Below the pieces are notes generated by a model. The model was not told the origin of the DNA, did not search any database, and worked only from the letters and a program-made list of their open reading frames with translations. From JASHPR01 sp963778075 (GTDB taxonomy: Bacteria; Actinomycetota; Actinomycetes; Streptosporangiales; Streptosporangiaceae), in assembly GCA_963778075.1 (NCBI GenBank), contig CAVZTJ010000015.1, positions 558,001 through 622,000 on the forward strand: a stretch of 64,000 nt of DNA, written 5' to 3'. Both the position numbers and the translations under genes were made by a program. Positions 1-8,484 of this stretch are shown here, piece after piece; position 1 is the stretch's first letter, and each line of letters opens with the position of its first letter.

Positions 1-315
1 CCCGTCGTTGCGGTAGGTCCACGCGTGATAGGGACACCGGAAGTGCGATGCGTTCCCCATCTCCGCCCGGCACACCTGCATGCCGCGGTGCAGGCACATG
101 TTGAACATCACCCGCACGGTGGAGTGCTCATCCCTGGCCACGATGAACGAGTCGGCGAGCACCCGCCGCACCACATAATCGCCGGGCTGGGGGATCTCCG
201 ACTCGTGCGCCACGAAGATCCAGGCGCGCGCGAACAGCCGGTCGCGCTCCAGGGTGAAGATCTCCGGGTCGTTGTAGATGTGAGCGGGGATCAGGCCGCG
301 CCGCACGTCGGCCAC
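1..315 (-). CDS. Rieske-type ring-hydroxylating oxygenase, large subunit (partial, N-terminal part)
   Basis: The reverse strand encodes a protein that leaves the window at position 1, so only about 105 N-terminal residues are visible. The visible part has the Rieske [2Fe-2S] ligands in order, CLHRGM and then CPYHAWTY, with 16 residues between the two Cys-x-His pairs. Before them is the usual oxygenase lead-in (IYNDPEIFTLERDRLF, then ARAWIFVAHESEIP). Such proteins pass electrons from a reductase to a mononuclear iron site that hydroxylates aromatic rings or demethylates quaternary amines; the substrate-specific C-terminal domain is missing here. The frame has a stop just upstream and no ATG. 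The GTG at 315 is the likeliest start, with a GGAGGGAGG run about 20 nt before it. A better-placed ATG near 382 lies in another frame, so a frameshift is possible. It probably belongs with the nitrilase and ligase genes upstream on the same strand. Confidence 0.85.
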   Translation of the reverse strand, partial: MADVRRGLIPAHIYNDPEIFTLERDRLFARAWIFVAHESEIPQPGDYVVRRVLADSFIVARDEHSTVRVMFNMCLHRGMQVCRAEMGNASHFRCPYHAWTYRNDG

Positions 316-522
316 GATTGCGGTCAGGTCCGTCCCGGGCCTCCCTCCGGTGCCTGCTGCTGCCGGGTGCGCCGGCGCTTTCCTCCGTCATCAGATCCTC
401 CGCCTCACGGACGTGATCACGATGCCTTGTCCCTGTTCCTGGGATACTGAGGCGTTTCACGCACGGGCGTCAAGCCGCTGCCAGGGCTGATCTGGCGCCG
501 GGCACCGGCGCCGGGCCCCTGC

Positions 523-1305
523 TTACTCCAGAAAACCCCGTACGTAGGTGGCGGTCGAGGCGACGTGCTCCTCGGTGACCGCCCGCGCGGCGTCGCGGTC
601 GCCCCGCTTGATGGCAGCGACGATCCGGTCATGCTGGTCATCGGAGTGGCGCAGTGCCGCCTCCATCTGCGGAGTCTGCCGGACCAGGTCAACCAGGCGC
701 ACGTTCACTTCTACGATCAGTTTCGCTACCGCCGGGGCACGGGCTATCTCCGCGATCAGCAGGTGCAGCCGCTGGTCAGCGAGCCGGTAGCTGAGCACGG
801 TGCTGGCCTGGTCCCTGACCTCAGGAACGGGCGCCTCAGGAACGGGGACCGCGGCGACGGGCGGGCCGTCCCGTACCGGCCGCTCGCTCGGCGGGTACGT
901 CAGCCGTGGTGCCGTGGCGAGCGTCCGCAACGCGTCGTCGAGCAGGTCCTTGTCGGCCTCGGTGGCCCGGTCCGCCGCCAGCATCGCGGCCCCGGGTTCC
1001 AGCACCATCCGGAGATCGAACGTCTCGTCAAGCTCGGGGCCCAGTGCCGCGGCTGCCCGGCGGACGCTCGCTGACGACGGATCCGCCGACACTTCCCTTA
1101 CGTAGGCGCCGCCGTTGCGCCCCCGGCGGATTTCGAGGTACCCGAGCTGGGTCAGCGCGCGGATGGCCTCACGAACCGTTGGCCTGCTGATGCCGAGCCT
1201 CTCCGCAAGCTCCCGTTCTGGCAGCAGCCGCTGGCCGGGCAGCACGATGCCGAGCTTGATCAGCTGCAGGATCTGCGCAAGTGCCTCTTCAAAGGCATTG
1301 GCCAC
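523..1305 (-). CDS. FadR-family (GntR superfamily) transcriptional regulator
   Basis: This 260-residue protein has an N-terminal winged helix-turn-helix (residues about 10-75; ERELAERLGISRPTVREAIR is the recognition region) and a C-terminal helical FCD domain that normally binds a metal and an acid ligand. Candidate metal-binding histidines lie in DQRLHLLIAEIA and SDDQHDRI and in the final TEEHV. The FCD domain carries a proline-rich insertion of about 35 residues (near residues 140-175) that I do not expect in the family. The GTG at 1305 is used, but in-frame coding-like sequence (RVLQSLELRPLK) continues upstream to a stop near 1375 without an ATG or GTG, so the true start is uncertain. It lies within the nitrilase-oxygenase cluster and is the obvious local regulator; the inverted repeat at 3961-3977 is a candidate operator. 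Confidence 0.88.
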   Translation of the reverse strand: MANAFEEALAQILQLIKLGIVLPGQRLLPERELAERLGISRPTVREAIRALTQLGYLEIRRGRNGGAYVREVSADPSSASVRRAAAALGPELDETFDLRMVLEPGAAMLAADRATEADKDLLDDALRTLATAPRLTYPPSERPVRDGPPVAAVPVPEAPVPEVRDQASTVLSYRLADQRLHLLIAEIARAPAVAKLIVEVNVRLVDLVRQTPQMEAALRHSDDQHDRIVAAIKRGDRDAARAVTEEHVASTATYVRGFLE

Positions 1306-1401
1306 CTTCAGCGGACGCAGCTCAAGGCTCTGCAGTACGCGGTCAACGCTGGAGTCGGAAATGTGTGCCTGACCTCACCATCTGGCGCTTTGCTGGCTCC
1401 G

Positions 1402-2352
1402 TTAGCTTTCAGTATCAAATATCGCCGCTCGCTGCCGCGTCCGGCGCACGCGCGATTCGAAGACGTCGGGCCGCGAGTAGTGTCCGGCGACATCGAACAT
1501 CAGCCGTTCTTCGGCAACGACGTGCGGGTCGATGTCGGCGACCAGCACTTCCTCGCTGCCGATGACGGGCCCGGCAATCCAGTTCCCGTCGGGGCCGACG
1601 ATGCCCGAGCCGCCGTCGAAGAGCTCGTTGGGATACTGGGCCTTGATCTCGTCGAGCATCGGGAAGTCCGCGGGTGCGTCATCGAGCGAAAGCAGGCCGC
1701 TCGCCGCCACGGCGTACGTCCGGCCTTCCTGCGCGATGAACCTGGTGATGTCTCGGGTGAGGCCCGACCAGCCCGGCCACACCGATACGTACAGGTCGAC
1801 GCCCTGGGCGTACAGGGCGAACCGGGCCTGCGGCATCCAGTTCTCCCAGCAGATGAGGCCGCCGAGCCTCAGGCCGCGGTGGCTGTACGTCCGCAGGCCG
1901 TAACCGTCGCCCCGGCCCCACACCAGCTTCTCGTCGTGGGTCGGCGCCAGCTTGCGATGCACGCCCACGATGCCCTGGCCGGGATCGATGGCGGCCATCG
2001 AGCAGTACACGGTGCCGGAGGCTCCGCCGTCACCACGCTCGGTCATGCCGAGGAAGACGAAGATGCCCAGGTCCGCCGCTGCTTCGCGAATGAGCTGGAG
2101 CTCCGGGCCGTCGGCCTCGACGGCCGCCTCGACGTACAGCGCGTACGCATGCTTCTGGGCAGGATCGTTGAACGCGGCGCCGTTCGTCCGGCAGACCCAG
2201 AATGGGTACCCGGCCAAAAACGTTTCCGGGAACACCGCGACGTCGGCGCCGCGCCTGCCGCACTCCTCGAGAAGCTTAATTACCTTGGCCGTCGTGGCTT
2301 CCTTGTCGAGCCAGACCGGCCTGGATTGGACGACTGCGACCTTCATCGGCAC
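1402..2352 (-). CDS. Nitrilase / carbon-nitrogen hydrolase
   Basis: This 316-residue protein is a full-length member of the nitrilase branch of the carbon-nitrogen hydrolases, which turn nitriles into carboxylic acids and ammonia. The catalytic triad is visible: Glu in FPETFLAGYP (residues about 42-51), Lys in VHRKLAPTHDEK (about 130) and Cys in GGLICWENWMP (about 165). The aromatic CWENWMP context is typical of true nitrilases rather than amidases. The gene ends 40 nt after the upstream synthetase gene on the same strand and is followed by the FadR-type regulator, so co-transcription is likely. The substrate is not predictable from sequence; the neighbouring amine ligase and Rieske oxygenase suggest nitrogen-containing aromatic or aliphatic compounds, which is inference. 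Confidence 0.93.
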   Translation of the reverse strand: MPMKVAVVQSRPVWLDKEATTAKVIKLLEECGRRGADVAVFPETFLAGYPFWVCRTNGAAFNDPAQKHAYALYVEAAVEADGPELQLIREAAADLGIFVFLGMTERGDGGASGTVYCSMAAIDPGQGIVGVHRKLAPTHDEKLVWGRGDGYGLRTYSHRGLRLGGLICWENWMPQARFALYAQGVDLYVSVWPGWSGLTRDITRFIAQEGRTYAVAASGLLSLDDAPADFPMLDEIKAQYPNELFDGGSGIVGPDGNWIAGPVIGSEEVLVADIDPHVVAEERLMFDVAGHYSRPDVFESRVRRTRQRAAIFDTES

Positions 2353-2392
2353 CTCTGTGTCTCATGCCCGCGCTGGCAGGGATGCGCCTTGC

Positions 2393-3865
2393 TCAGTACA
2401 TCTCGAAATATTCCTGGTGCTCCCAGTCGGTCACGTGCTGGAGGAACCGGCCGATCTCGAAGTCTTTGATGCGCAGCAGGTAGTCGACGAAGACGTCGCT
2501 GAAAGCCTCGCGGAAGAACTTGTCCTGGCGCAGCTCGGTTACCGCGTCCATCAGGCTGCGCGGCAGCGGCGTCGCCGACGCCGCGTACGGCTCGAGCGAA
2601 GGCGCGGGCGGCTCGAGCCCGCGCCGCAGCCCGTCGAGGCCGCACGCGACCTGGGATGCGATGTAGAGGTAGGGGTTGGCCGCCGAGTCGCCGACCCGGT
2701 TCTCAATGTGCGAGGCCGGCGATCCTGGCTCGCCGATGACCCGCAGCATCGCCCCCCGGCTCTCGATCCCCCAGGCGACACGGTCGGGAGCGAACGAGTC
2801 CGGCCGGTACCGCTTGTAGCCGGTGAGCGTGGGCGTGGTGAACAGCGATGCCGGGACGGCGTGCTCCAGCAGTCCGGCCAGCCACATCATGCCCGTCTTG
2901 GAGAGGTTCTGCGCCCCGTCGAGGTCCGCGAACGCGTTCCCGGACGTCCCGGGCTCGCGCAGCGACTGGTGCAGGTGCCACCCGCTCGGGAAGAACTCGG
3001 GGAACGCGGGACGTGCCATGAAGGTGGCGTGGTAGCCAAGGCGGCGGCAGATCTGCTTGACGGCCGTCCGCAGCAGCAGCGCGCTGTCGGCCGCCGCCAT
3101 CGCCTCTTGCGGCTCGAACGTGAACTCGACCTGGCCCGGTCCCCATTCGTCCTCGACGGTAGCCAGCGGCAGCCCGAGGTCGGTCAGCTGCGTCGAAAGC
3201 GCCTCCAGCAGCTCATGCGTCTCGTCCGTGCGGCTTTCGGTCAGGTACTGGAAGCCGTGCGAGAGACCCTCCACCCGCGGAGGCGTCGGCGGCCAGCCGC
3301 AGTCCTCCGGCTTCAGCATGGGGTCGAGGAGCCGCATGATGTACAGCTCGATCTCGAGTCCCACGACGAACTCGAAGCCCTCGGCTGCCAGTTCATCGAG
3401 CTGCCCGCGCAGCAGGCCGCGAGTCGAGAACGGCACCGGCTTGCCGTTCTGGAAGTAGGCGTCGGACAGCACCGAAGCGGCGCCGTCGACCCAGGGAAGC
3501 CGGCGGAAGGTCGTCGGGTCGGGAACCAGGATGCCGTCGGGCAGCCCGGTGAGCTCCGGCACGCCGGGGAAGTTGCCCGCCGCGAACGGCGAAACGATCG
3601 GGTGGTTGGTGGTGTCGAAGATGGTCGTGACCAGCTGGAAGTCTTTCCCGTCCGACAAGCTGCGCAGGAATTCGGGGACGGTCAGAGACTTGCCCCGCAT
3701 GATGCCGTGCTGGTCCCCCCAGCCGATGCGGATCTGCCGGATGTCACCCTCGTCGAGCGTCTGCCGTATCTGATCCGCCGCCTCATACTGCGCGTCGGTC
3801 CACAGCCCGTGCCGCTCAATGAATCCGCCGGCAGCCGATCGGCCGCCCTCCCGCCCAGCTGTCAC
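2393..3865 (-). CDS. Glutamine synthetase-like amine ligase (GlnA family, probable gamma-glutamyl-amine ligase)
   Basis: The protein is about 490 residues and belongs to the glutamine synthetase superfamily, which activates glutamate as an acyl phosphate and ligates it to ammonia or an amine. Family signatures appear in order: the beta-grasp region (IRIGWGDQHGIMRGK), the metal-binding GLEIELYI, GQVEFTFEP, the ATP/metal loop FPSGWHLHQSL, and the C-terminal HIENRVGDSAANPYLY. The divergence and the catabolic neighbours fit a gamma-glutamyl-amine ligase better than housekeeping GlnA; this is inference. I chose the GTG at 3865 because GGAAGGAG lies 8 nt upstream. The longer frame to an ATG at 3952 has no ribosome site and would run close to the inverted repeat at 3961-3977. 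It is the first gene of the leftward cluster. Confidence 0.88.
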   Translation of the reverse strand: MTAGREGGRSAAGGFIERHGLWTDAQYEAADQIRQTLDEGDIRQIRIGWGDQHGIMRGKSLTVPEFLRSLSDGKDFQLVTTIFDTTNHPIVSPFAAGNFPGVPELTGLPDGILVPDPTTFRRLPWVDGAASVLSDAYFQNGKPVPFSTRGLLRGQLDELAAEGFEFVVGLEIELYIMRLLDPMLKPEDCGWPPTPPRVEGLSHGFQYLTESRTDETHELLEALSTQLTDLGLPLATVEDEWGPGQVEFTFEPQEAMAAADSALLLRTAVKQICRRLGYHATFMARPAFPEFFPSGWHLHQSLREPGTSGNAFADLDGAQNLSKTGMMWLAGLLEHAVPASLFTTPTLTGYKRYRPDSFAPDRVAWGIESRGAMLRVIGEPGSPASHIENRVGDSAANPYLYIASQVACGLDGLRRGLEPPAPSLEPYAASATPLPRSLMDAVTELRQDKFFREAFSDVFVDYLLRIKDFEIGRFLQHVTDWEHQEYFEMY

Positions 3866-3960
3866 CGTCGCTGCTCCTTCCGCTGGTTCTGCGCCCGTTT
3901 GGCCAAGCCAGAGATATTTCGAGAGCCCTGTGAAGTATCGGGACCGTAACATGGTAAAAA

Positions 3961-3977
3961 GGTCATGTCAATTGACC
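3961..3977. promoter_or_regulatory. Inverted repeat in the divergent promoter region, candidate FadR-type operator
   Basis: GGTCA and TGACC arms flank a 7-nt spacer, and a further TGACC-like half site (rc GGTCT) follows at about 3983. The site lies roughly 95 nt upstream of the chosen start of the amine ligase, in an AT-richer patch between it and manA. TGGTC-type half sites are common in operators of FadR-family proteins, and such a regulator is encoded in the same cluster. Assignment to that protein is inference. Confidence 0.45.
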
Positions 3978-4140
3978 ATATAGACCGGCGCGGGGCCACA
4001 CGTTACGCGACTCTGTTCGCCGGATCGCCGTCGGCGCCACGTTCCAGGTGGAGGACGCCATCCCCATCGCGGCGTTAGTGTTCGTTGGGGTGCGCGGCGG
4101 TGAGCGCCGGTAGAGGGAACGAGAGCAGGTACGTCAGCGC

Positions 4141-5322
4141 ATGGACCGCCTGGACAATCCCATCCGCGACTACGCGTGGGGATCTGCCGACGACATCCCG
4201 GACTTCCTGGGGCTTGCGCCGGATGGCAAGCCTCAGGCGGAAATGTGGATGGGCGCGCATCCGTCGGATCCGTCCACGGTGCTCCGCGGCGGCACCGCCA
4301 CGCCGCTGCCGGAGCTGATCGCCGAGGACCCGGCCGGCCAGCTGGGGCCCGTCGTGCTGCAGCGATACGGGCCGCGGCTGCCGTTCCTGTTCAAAATCCT
4401 GGGCATTGCCAAGCCCCTGTCCCTGCAGGTCCACCCGGACAAGCGGCACGCCGAGGCCGCCTACGCCGCCGAGATCAGCAGCGGCACTGGCGAGCGCGAC
4501 TACCCGGACGACAATCACAAGCCCGAGCTGCCCTGCGCGCTGCGCGACGGCTTCGAGGTGCTCTGCGGGTTCCGCCCGGTGCCGGACACCATCGCGCTGC
4601 TCGATGATCTCGCCGTGCCGGGGCTGACGGCCGCCCGGCAGCAGCTGGCCGGCTCGCCGGGAGCAGACGGGCTGCGGACGCTGGTCACCGAGATCCTCAC
4701 CGCGCGGGCCGACCACGCCGCGGTCATCGCGGCCGTCCGGGAGAGCTGCGCACGCCTGGCGGCGGGCGACGGCCGCTGGGCCGCGGCCTGCGCGGCGTAC
4801 GCCCGCGTTGCGGACGCCTATCCCGGCGACCCCGGGGTGCTGGTGGCCCTGCTGATGAACCACGCCGTGCTCGCCGAGGGCGACGCGCTGTTCGTGGCGG
4901 CCGGCGTCCCGCACTGTTACCTGCACGGGTTCGCCGCCGAGATCATGGCCTCCTCCGACAACGTGCTGCGGGCCGGGCTGACCGGCAAGCGGATAAACGT
5001 GCCCGAGCTGCTGCGGGTCCTCGACTTCCGCCCGGCCCCGCTGCACATCCTGCGGCCCGAGCCCGACGGCAACGAGGAGACCTACCCGGTGCCGGTCGGG
5101 GACTTCAGGCTCAGCCGCATGCGGCCCGGCGCCGACGGCGTCAGGCTGCCGGGCTCGCTTCCGCAGATCCTGCTCTGCACCGCCGGAACGGTGCTGCTCA
5201 GCGCGCCAGGCGGCGCCGAGCTGGCGCTGCGCCGGGGCCAGTCCGCCTACCTGTCGGCCAGCTGCGGCGGGGTCGTGGCAACCGGGCCCGGCACGGTCCT
5301 GCGGGCCGCCGTGGGCGACTAG
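4141..5322 (+). CDS. manA: Mannose-6-phosphate isomerase, class I
   Basis: The 393-residue protein interconverts fructose 6-phosphate and mannose 6-phosphate, supplying mannose for GDP-mannose and cell-envelope glycans. It matches type I phosphomannose isomerase throughout: N-terminal NPIRDYAWGS, AEMWMGAHP, the zinc-binding SLQVHPDK (residues about 95-102) and NHKPEL (about 122), plus the later zinc-site region ending in VPHCYLHG. Length is normal for the family. The gene is divergent from the amine ligase and is followed 93 nt later by the alkylsulfatase on the same strand. No strong ribosome-binding site is visible before the ATG; the upstream region offers only purine-rich AGAGGGAACGAGAG at some distance. 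Confidence 0.95.
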   Translation: MDRLDNPIRDYAWGSADDIPDFLGLAPDGKPQAEMWMGAHPSDPSTVLRGGTATPLPELIAEDPAGQLGPVVLQRYGPRLPFLFKILGIAKPLSLQVHPDKRHAEAAYAAEISSGTGERDYPDDNHKPELPCALRDGFEVLCGFRPVPDTIALLDDLAVPGLTAARQQLAGSPGADGLRTLVTEILTARADHAAVIAAVRESCARLAAGDGRWAAACAAYARVADAYPGDPGVLVALLMNHAVLAEGDALFVAAGVPHCYLHGFAAEIMASSDNVLRAGLTGKRINVPELLRVLDFRPAPLHILRPEPDGNEETYPVPVGDFRLSRMRPGADGVRLPGSLPQILLCTAGTVLLSAPGGAELALRRGQSAYLSASCGGVVATGPGTVLRAAVGD

Positions 5323-5415
5323 CCCCGGATCACCCTCGGCGGGGGATGCCCGACGGCCGGCGCCGTGTGAGCTTGGCGGCGACAGCTCGACTGGCGACAG
5401 GCTGAGGGGGCGGCT

Positions 5416-7326
5416 GTGGCGGACGAGATGAAGCCGGCCACGAGCGCTACGTCCGAGGTCAACCGGGTGGCTTTGGCCCAGTATGCGATGGATGACCTGG
5501 CTGACTTCACCGACGTCGGCCGGGGGTTCATCGCCGGCTTCCCGGTCAAACTGCACAATGACACCGGCCTGCTGATCCGCGATCATGCGGAGCTGGACTA
5601 CATCACCGATGACGCGCCCGCTCCGGCCGCGGTGAACCCGAGCCTGTGGCGGCAGTCCCAGCTGATCAAGCGCGGTGGGCTGTTCATGGTCACCGAGGGC
5701 CTGTACCAGGTGCGGCTGAGCGCCAACGTCACCATCGTCGACGCGCCAGACGGGCTGGTGATCATCGACACCGGCGTGAGCATCGACCTGGCCAGGGCCG
5801 CGATGGACCTGTTCCGGCGCCACACGGGGAACCAGAAGCCGGTAGCCGCGGTGATCTACACGCACACCCATTTCGACCACTACGGCGGGGTCAAGGGCGT
5901 GGTCGAGGAGGACGACGTCACCTCGGGCAAGGTCCCGATTGTCGCCCCGGGCACGATCGAGTCCTTCAACAAGCATGCGATCGGGGAGAACGTCATCACC
6001 GGGAACGCGATGTCCCGGCGCATGTCGTACACGTTCGGCCTGCTGCTGCCTCGTTGCGACACCGGCGAGATCACCCTCGGGCTGACGACCGTGGACGAGC
6101 TGTCGCAGAACATGCGGCTGAGCTACCTTCCGCCGACCGACCCGATCACCAGGACCGGGGAGACCCGCACGCTGGGCGGGTGGGACTTTGAGTTCCTGTA
6201 CGCGCCCGACACCGAGGCGCCGGAGGAAATGCACATCTGGATCCCGCAGATCAAGGCGCTGACCTGCGCGGAGAATGCCAATCACTCGATGCACAACATC
6301 CAGACCATCCGCGGCGCGCGCACCCGTGACGCCCGCAACTTCGCCCGCTACATCGACGAGACCCTGGTCCGGTGGGGCGATCAGGCCCAGGTGCACTACG
6401 GCCCGCACACCTGGCCGGTGTTCGGCAACGGCAGCGTGGTCGCCTTCCTCGAAGGCCAGCGCGACATGTACAAGTACATCCACGACCAGTCCCTGCGCCT
6501 GGCCAACCAGGGCCTGACCCCGCTGGAAGCGGCCGAGGTCGTCCGGCTGCCCGACGCGATCGGCCAGAAGTGGCCCAACCGCTACTACCACGGCGGCCTG
6601 CACCACAACGTCCGCGCGGTCTTCCACAAGGAACTCGGGTTCTGGGACGGCGACCCGGCCACGATCCTGCCGCTGCTGCCCGCGGACAACGCCGCGCGGC
6701 ACGTCGCCCTGATCGGGCGCAAGAAGATCCTCGCCGAGGGGCGCAAGGCCATCGAGGCCGCCGACTACCGCTGGGCCGTGCAGCTCCTGCACCACCTCGT
6801 CTTCGCCGATCCCGACGACACCGAGGCCAGGGAGCTCCAGGCCGACGCGTATGAACAGCTCGGCTACCAGCAGGAAGTCCCGCAGTACCGGGCCATCTTC
6901 CTGACCGCCGCCAAGGAGCTGCGCGAAGGCATCGCAAAGCTGGGGCAGCTCAACACCGACACGCTCGACACCATCCTGGCCATGCCGATCGACCTGCTGT
7001 TCGACTTCATGGCCGTGCACGTGATCGGCGACAAGGCCGCGGCGATCGACATCCGGCTCAACGTCACCTTCGACGACACCGGCGACGAGTGGACGATGTG
7101 GATCCGCAACGGCGTTCTCAATGCCCGCCGCGGTCACGCCGACGAGGTCCAGCTCACGATCACCGGGCCCAAGGCCGACCTGGCCGCCCTGCTGCTGCAG
7201 CCCACCCAGGCCGAGTACATCATCGCCAAAGACGCGCTGAAGACCGAAGGCGACCTGGCCGTCCTCGAGTCGCTGGCCTCGGTCATCGACACCTTCGACC
7301 CGTACTTCAAGATCTCCACGCCCTGA
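5416..7326 (+). CDS. Alkyl sulfatase, metallo-beta-lactamase fold (SdsA1/BDS1 type)
   Basis: This 636-residue enzyme has the layout of class III alkylsulfatases: an N-terminal metallo-beta-lactamase domain, a helical dimerisation domain and a C-terminal SCP2-like domain that binds the alkyl chain. The zinc motif THTHFDH is at residues about 149-155, and CAENANHSMHN and YGPHTWPVFGN supply further ligands in the expected order. The C-terminal domain includes ALLLQPTQAEYIIAKDALK. The family hydrolyses primary sulfate esters such as dodecyl sulfate, giving an alcohol and sulfate. The GTG at 5416 is preceded by GAGGGGG five nt upstream; an ATG twelve nt later is possible. No export signal is visible, so I expect it to be cytoplasmic. 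Confidence 0.93.
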   Translation: MADEMKPATSATSEVNRVALAQYAMDDLADFTDVGRGFIAGFPVKLHNDTGLLIRDHAELDYITDDAPAPAAVNPSLWRQSQLIKRGGLFMVTEGLYQVRLSANVTIVDAPDGLVIIDTGVSIDLARAAMDLFRRHTGNQKPVAAVIYTHTHFDHYGGVKGVVEEDDVTSGKVPIVAPGTIESFNKHAIGENVITGNAMSRRMSYTFGLLLPRCDTGEITLGLTTVDELSQNMRLSYLPPTDPITRTGETRTLGGWDFEFLYAPDTEAPEEMHIWIPQIKALTCAENANHSMHNIQTIRGARTRDARNFARYIDETLVRWGDQAQVHYGPHTWPVFGNGSVVAFLEGQRDMYKYIHDQSLRLANQGLTPLEAAEVVRLPDAIGQKWPNRYYHGGLHHNVRAVFHKELGFWDGDPATILPLLPADNAARHVALIGRKKILAEGRKAIEAADYRWAVQLLHHLVFADPDDTEARELQADAYEQLGYQQEVPQYRAIFLTAAKELREGIAKLGQLNTDTLDTILAMPIDLLFDFMAVHVIGDKAAAIDIRLNVTFDDTGDEWTMWIRNGVLNARRGHADEVQLTITGPKADLAALLLQPTQAEYIIAKDALKTEGDLAVLESLASVIDTFDPYFKISTP

Positions 7327-7387
7327 CCGGCGGGCCACGGATCAAGGGTGCCGCGCTGGCGGCCCCATGGCCGCTAGCCTGGCCAGC

Positions 7388-7819
7388 ATGAAGCGCAACC
7401 GGTCCGTTCCCCCGGTGACCGTCATCCCCGTCCTGGTCTATCCCGACGTCCGCGCGGCTGTCGGCTGGCTATGCGCGGCCTTCGGCTTTGTGGAGCGGCT
7501 GCGGATCGGCGACGACCACCGGTCGCAGCTCAGAGTCGGTGACGGCGCGGTGATCGCGGCCGATGTGCGCGGAGATCGCCGCCCGCCACGCCCGGGGGAG
7601 GTCACCCAGTCCGTGATGGTGCGGGTCGAGGACGCACGAGCCCACTGCGAGCGGGCACGCGAGCACGGCGCGCAGATCCTGATGGAACCGACCGACATGA
7701 TGTTCGGCGAGCGGCAGTACACCGCCGAGGACCTCGCGGGTCATCAGTGGACGTTTACCGAGACGCTCGCCGATGTTGCGCCGGAGACCTGGGGCGGCGA
7801 CTACACCAATCCCGACTGA
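7388..7819 (+). CDS. VOC (glyoxalase/bleomycin resistance) family protein
   Basis: About 143 residues with the beta-alpha-beta-beta-beta fold of the vicinal oxygen chelate family. The first half begins VTVIPVLVYPDVRAAVGWL, with a GFVERLRIG continuation, and the second half has VMVRVEDARAHCERAREHG followed by YTAEDLAGHQWTFTE, which fits the usual DPDGH-type metal position. Members act as dioxygenases, isomerases, or drug-binding resistance proteins; nothing here fixes the function. The start at ATG 7388 (MKRNRS) is preferred to an upstream in-frame ATG because homologues normally begin a few residues before the first strand. The gene is a single cistron, convergent with a small membrane protein gene whose stop is 4 nt away. 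Confidence 0.85.
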   Translation: MKRNRSVPPVTVIPVLVYPDVRAAVGWLCAAFGFVERLRIGDDHRSQLRVGDGAVIAADVRGDRRPPRPGEVTQSVMVRVEDARAHCERAREHGAQILMEPTDMMFGERQYTAEDLAGHQWTFTETLADVAPETWGGDYTNPD

Positions 7820-7822
7820 CCG

Positions 7823-8122
7823 TCAGCTGCTCCGCCGGACCAGGCGCACCTGGTTGTGCGGGTGCGTCCGCCAGGTGTCAGCCCCGGCGGACGCGGCCGA
7901 CTTGGCCTGCTCCCACTTGAGCCTCGCGAGCTGGCCCGGCGGTGTCTCCAGCTCGCCGGCCCATCTCCGGGTCGCCGCTACCACGTGAGAGCCGGCCACG
8001 GCGGCGCCCACGAGGGCCACGACGGCCCCGACTCCGATCAAGACCCCGCCCGCGATGAGCGGGCCGGAGCTCAGCTGTGGCCATGCTCCGGTTGGCTGAT
8101 TGTCCGTTGAGGTGTTGGCCAT
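7823..8122 (-). CDS. Small membrane protein of unknown function
   Basis: This 99-residue protein has one clear hydrophobic segment (residues about 22-45; GGVLIGVGAVVALVGAAVAG) and a basic, helical C-terminal half (RRWAGELETPPGQLARLKWE). The composition and layout resemble small single-span actinobacterial proteins annotated only as hypothetical. The ATG at 8122 has GGGGAT about 6 nt upstream. It is convergent with the VOC gene. No function is proposed. Confidence 0.65.
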   Translation of the reverse strand: MANTSTDNQPTGAWPQLSSGPLIAGGVLIGVGAVVALVGAAVAGSHVVAATRRWAGELETPPGQLARLKWEQAKSAASAGADTWRTHPHNQVRLVRRSS

Positions 8123-8241
8123 GGCGCCATCCCCGATCTAGTCGAGTAAAAGCCCCCATACCCATCAGAGCACACCCGCCGCCCGCCGGTTAACCGGGCC
8201 CTCTAGCCCGGCGCCGGAGGCGGGTGCAGCCGGGTCCAGCT

Positions 8242-8301
8242 CTAGGCAGCGATCGGCACAGCGACACCGAGCGTCACGATCACGGCCAGCGCCAGGACCA
8301 T
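8242..8301 (-). CDS. Very short hydrophobic ORF (19 residues), possible small membrane peptide
   Basis: An ATG preceded by GGGAG at 9 nt opens a 19-codon frame that encodes MVLALAVIVTLGVAVPIAA and ends in TAG. The peptide is almost wholly hydrophobic, enough for one membrane span. It lies alone in the 360-nt gap between two genes. Short size makes chance occurrence quite possible; the ribosome site and the uniform hydrophobicity are the only support. Confidence 0.3.
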   Translation of the reverse strand: MVLALAVIVTLGVAVPIAA

Positions 8302-8484
8302 GGCTTCACGCTCCCAGCACGGAACAGTTCATGAACATCGCCTCAAACTGCCCACTTCATGAGCGATCAAGCCGTGCGCTGATCGGAAGCCCTATCGGAG
8401 GCTGAACCGCCGCGCGCCGCGTTCGGGCTGTTGCCAGACCAGGGGCCGGCGGAGGGATACTCATCGCGAGATCGAGGGGGAACG

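Noticed and set aside
128..460. Minus-strand frame beginning MTEESAGAPGSS or upstream of it
   Set aside because: Its translation turns into Arg-rich nonsense where the Rieske protein is read in another frame. Only the first few codons might be a true start if an indel occurred.
1952..3949. Plus-strand frame of 665 codons opposite the nitrilase and amine ligase
   Set aside because: Third-position GC and the readable motifs belong to the minus strand; this is antisense shadow.
4075..7338. Minus-strand frame of 1087 codons opposite manA and the alkylsulfatase
   Set aside because: It is antisense to two clearly recognised enzymes and its Gly/Val/Asp/Arg-rich translation has no domain.
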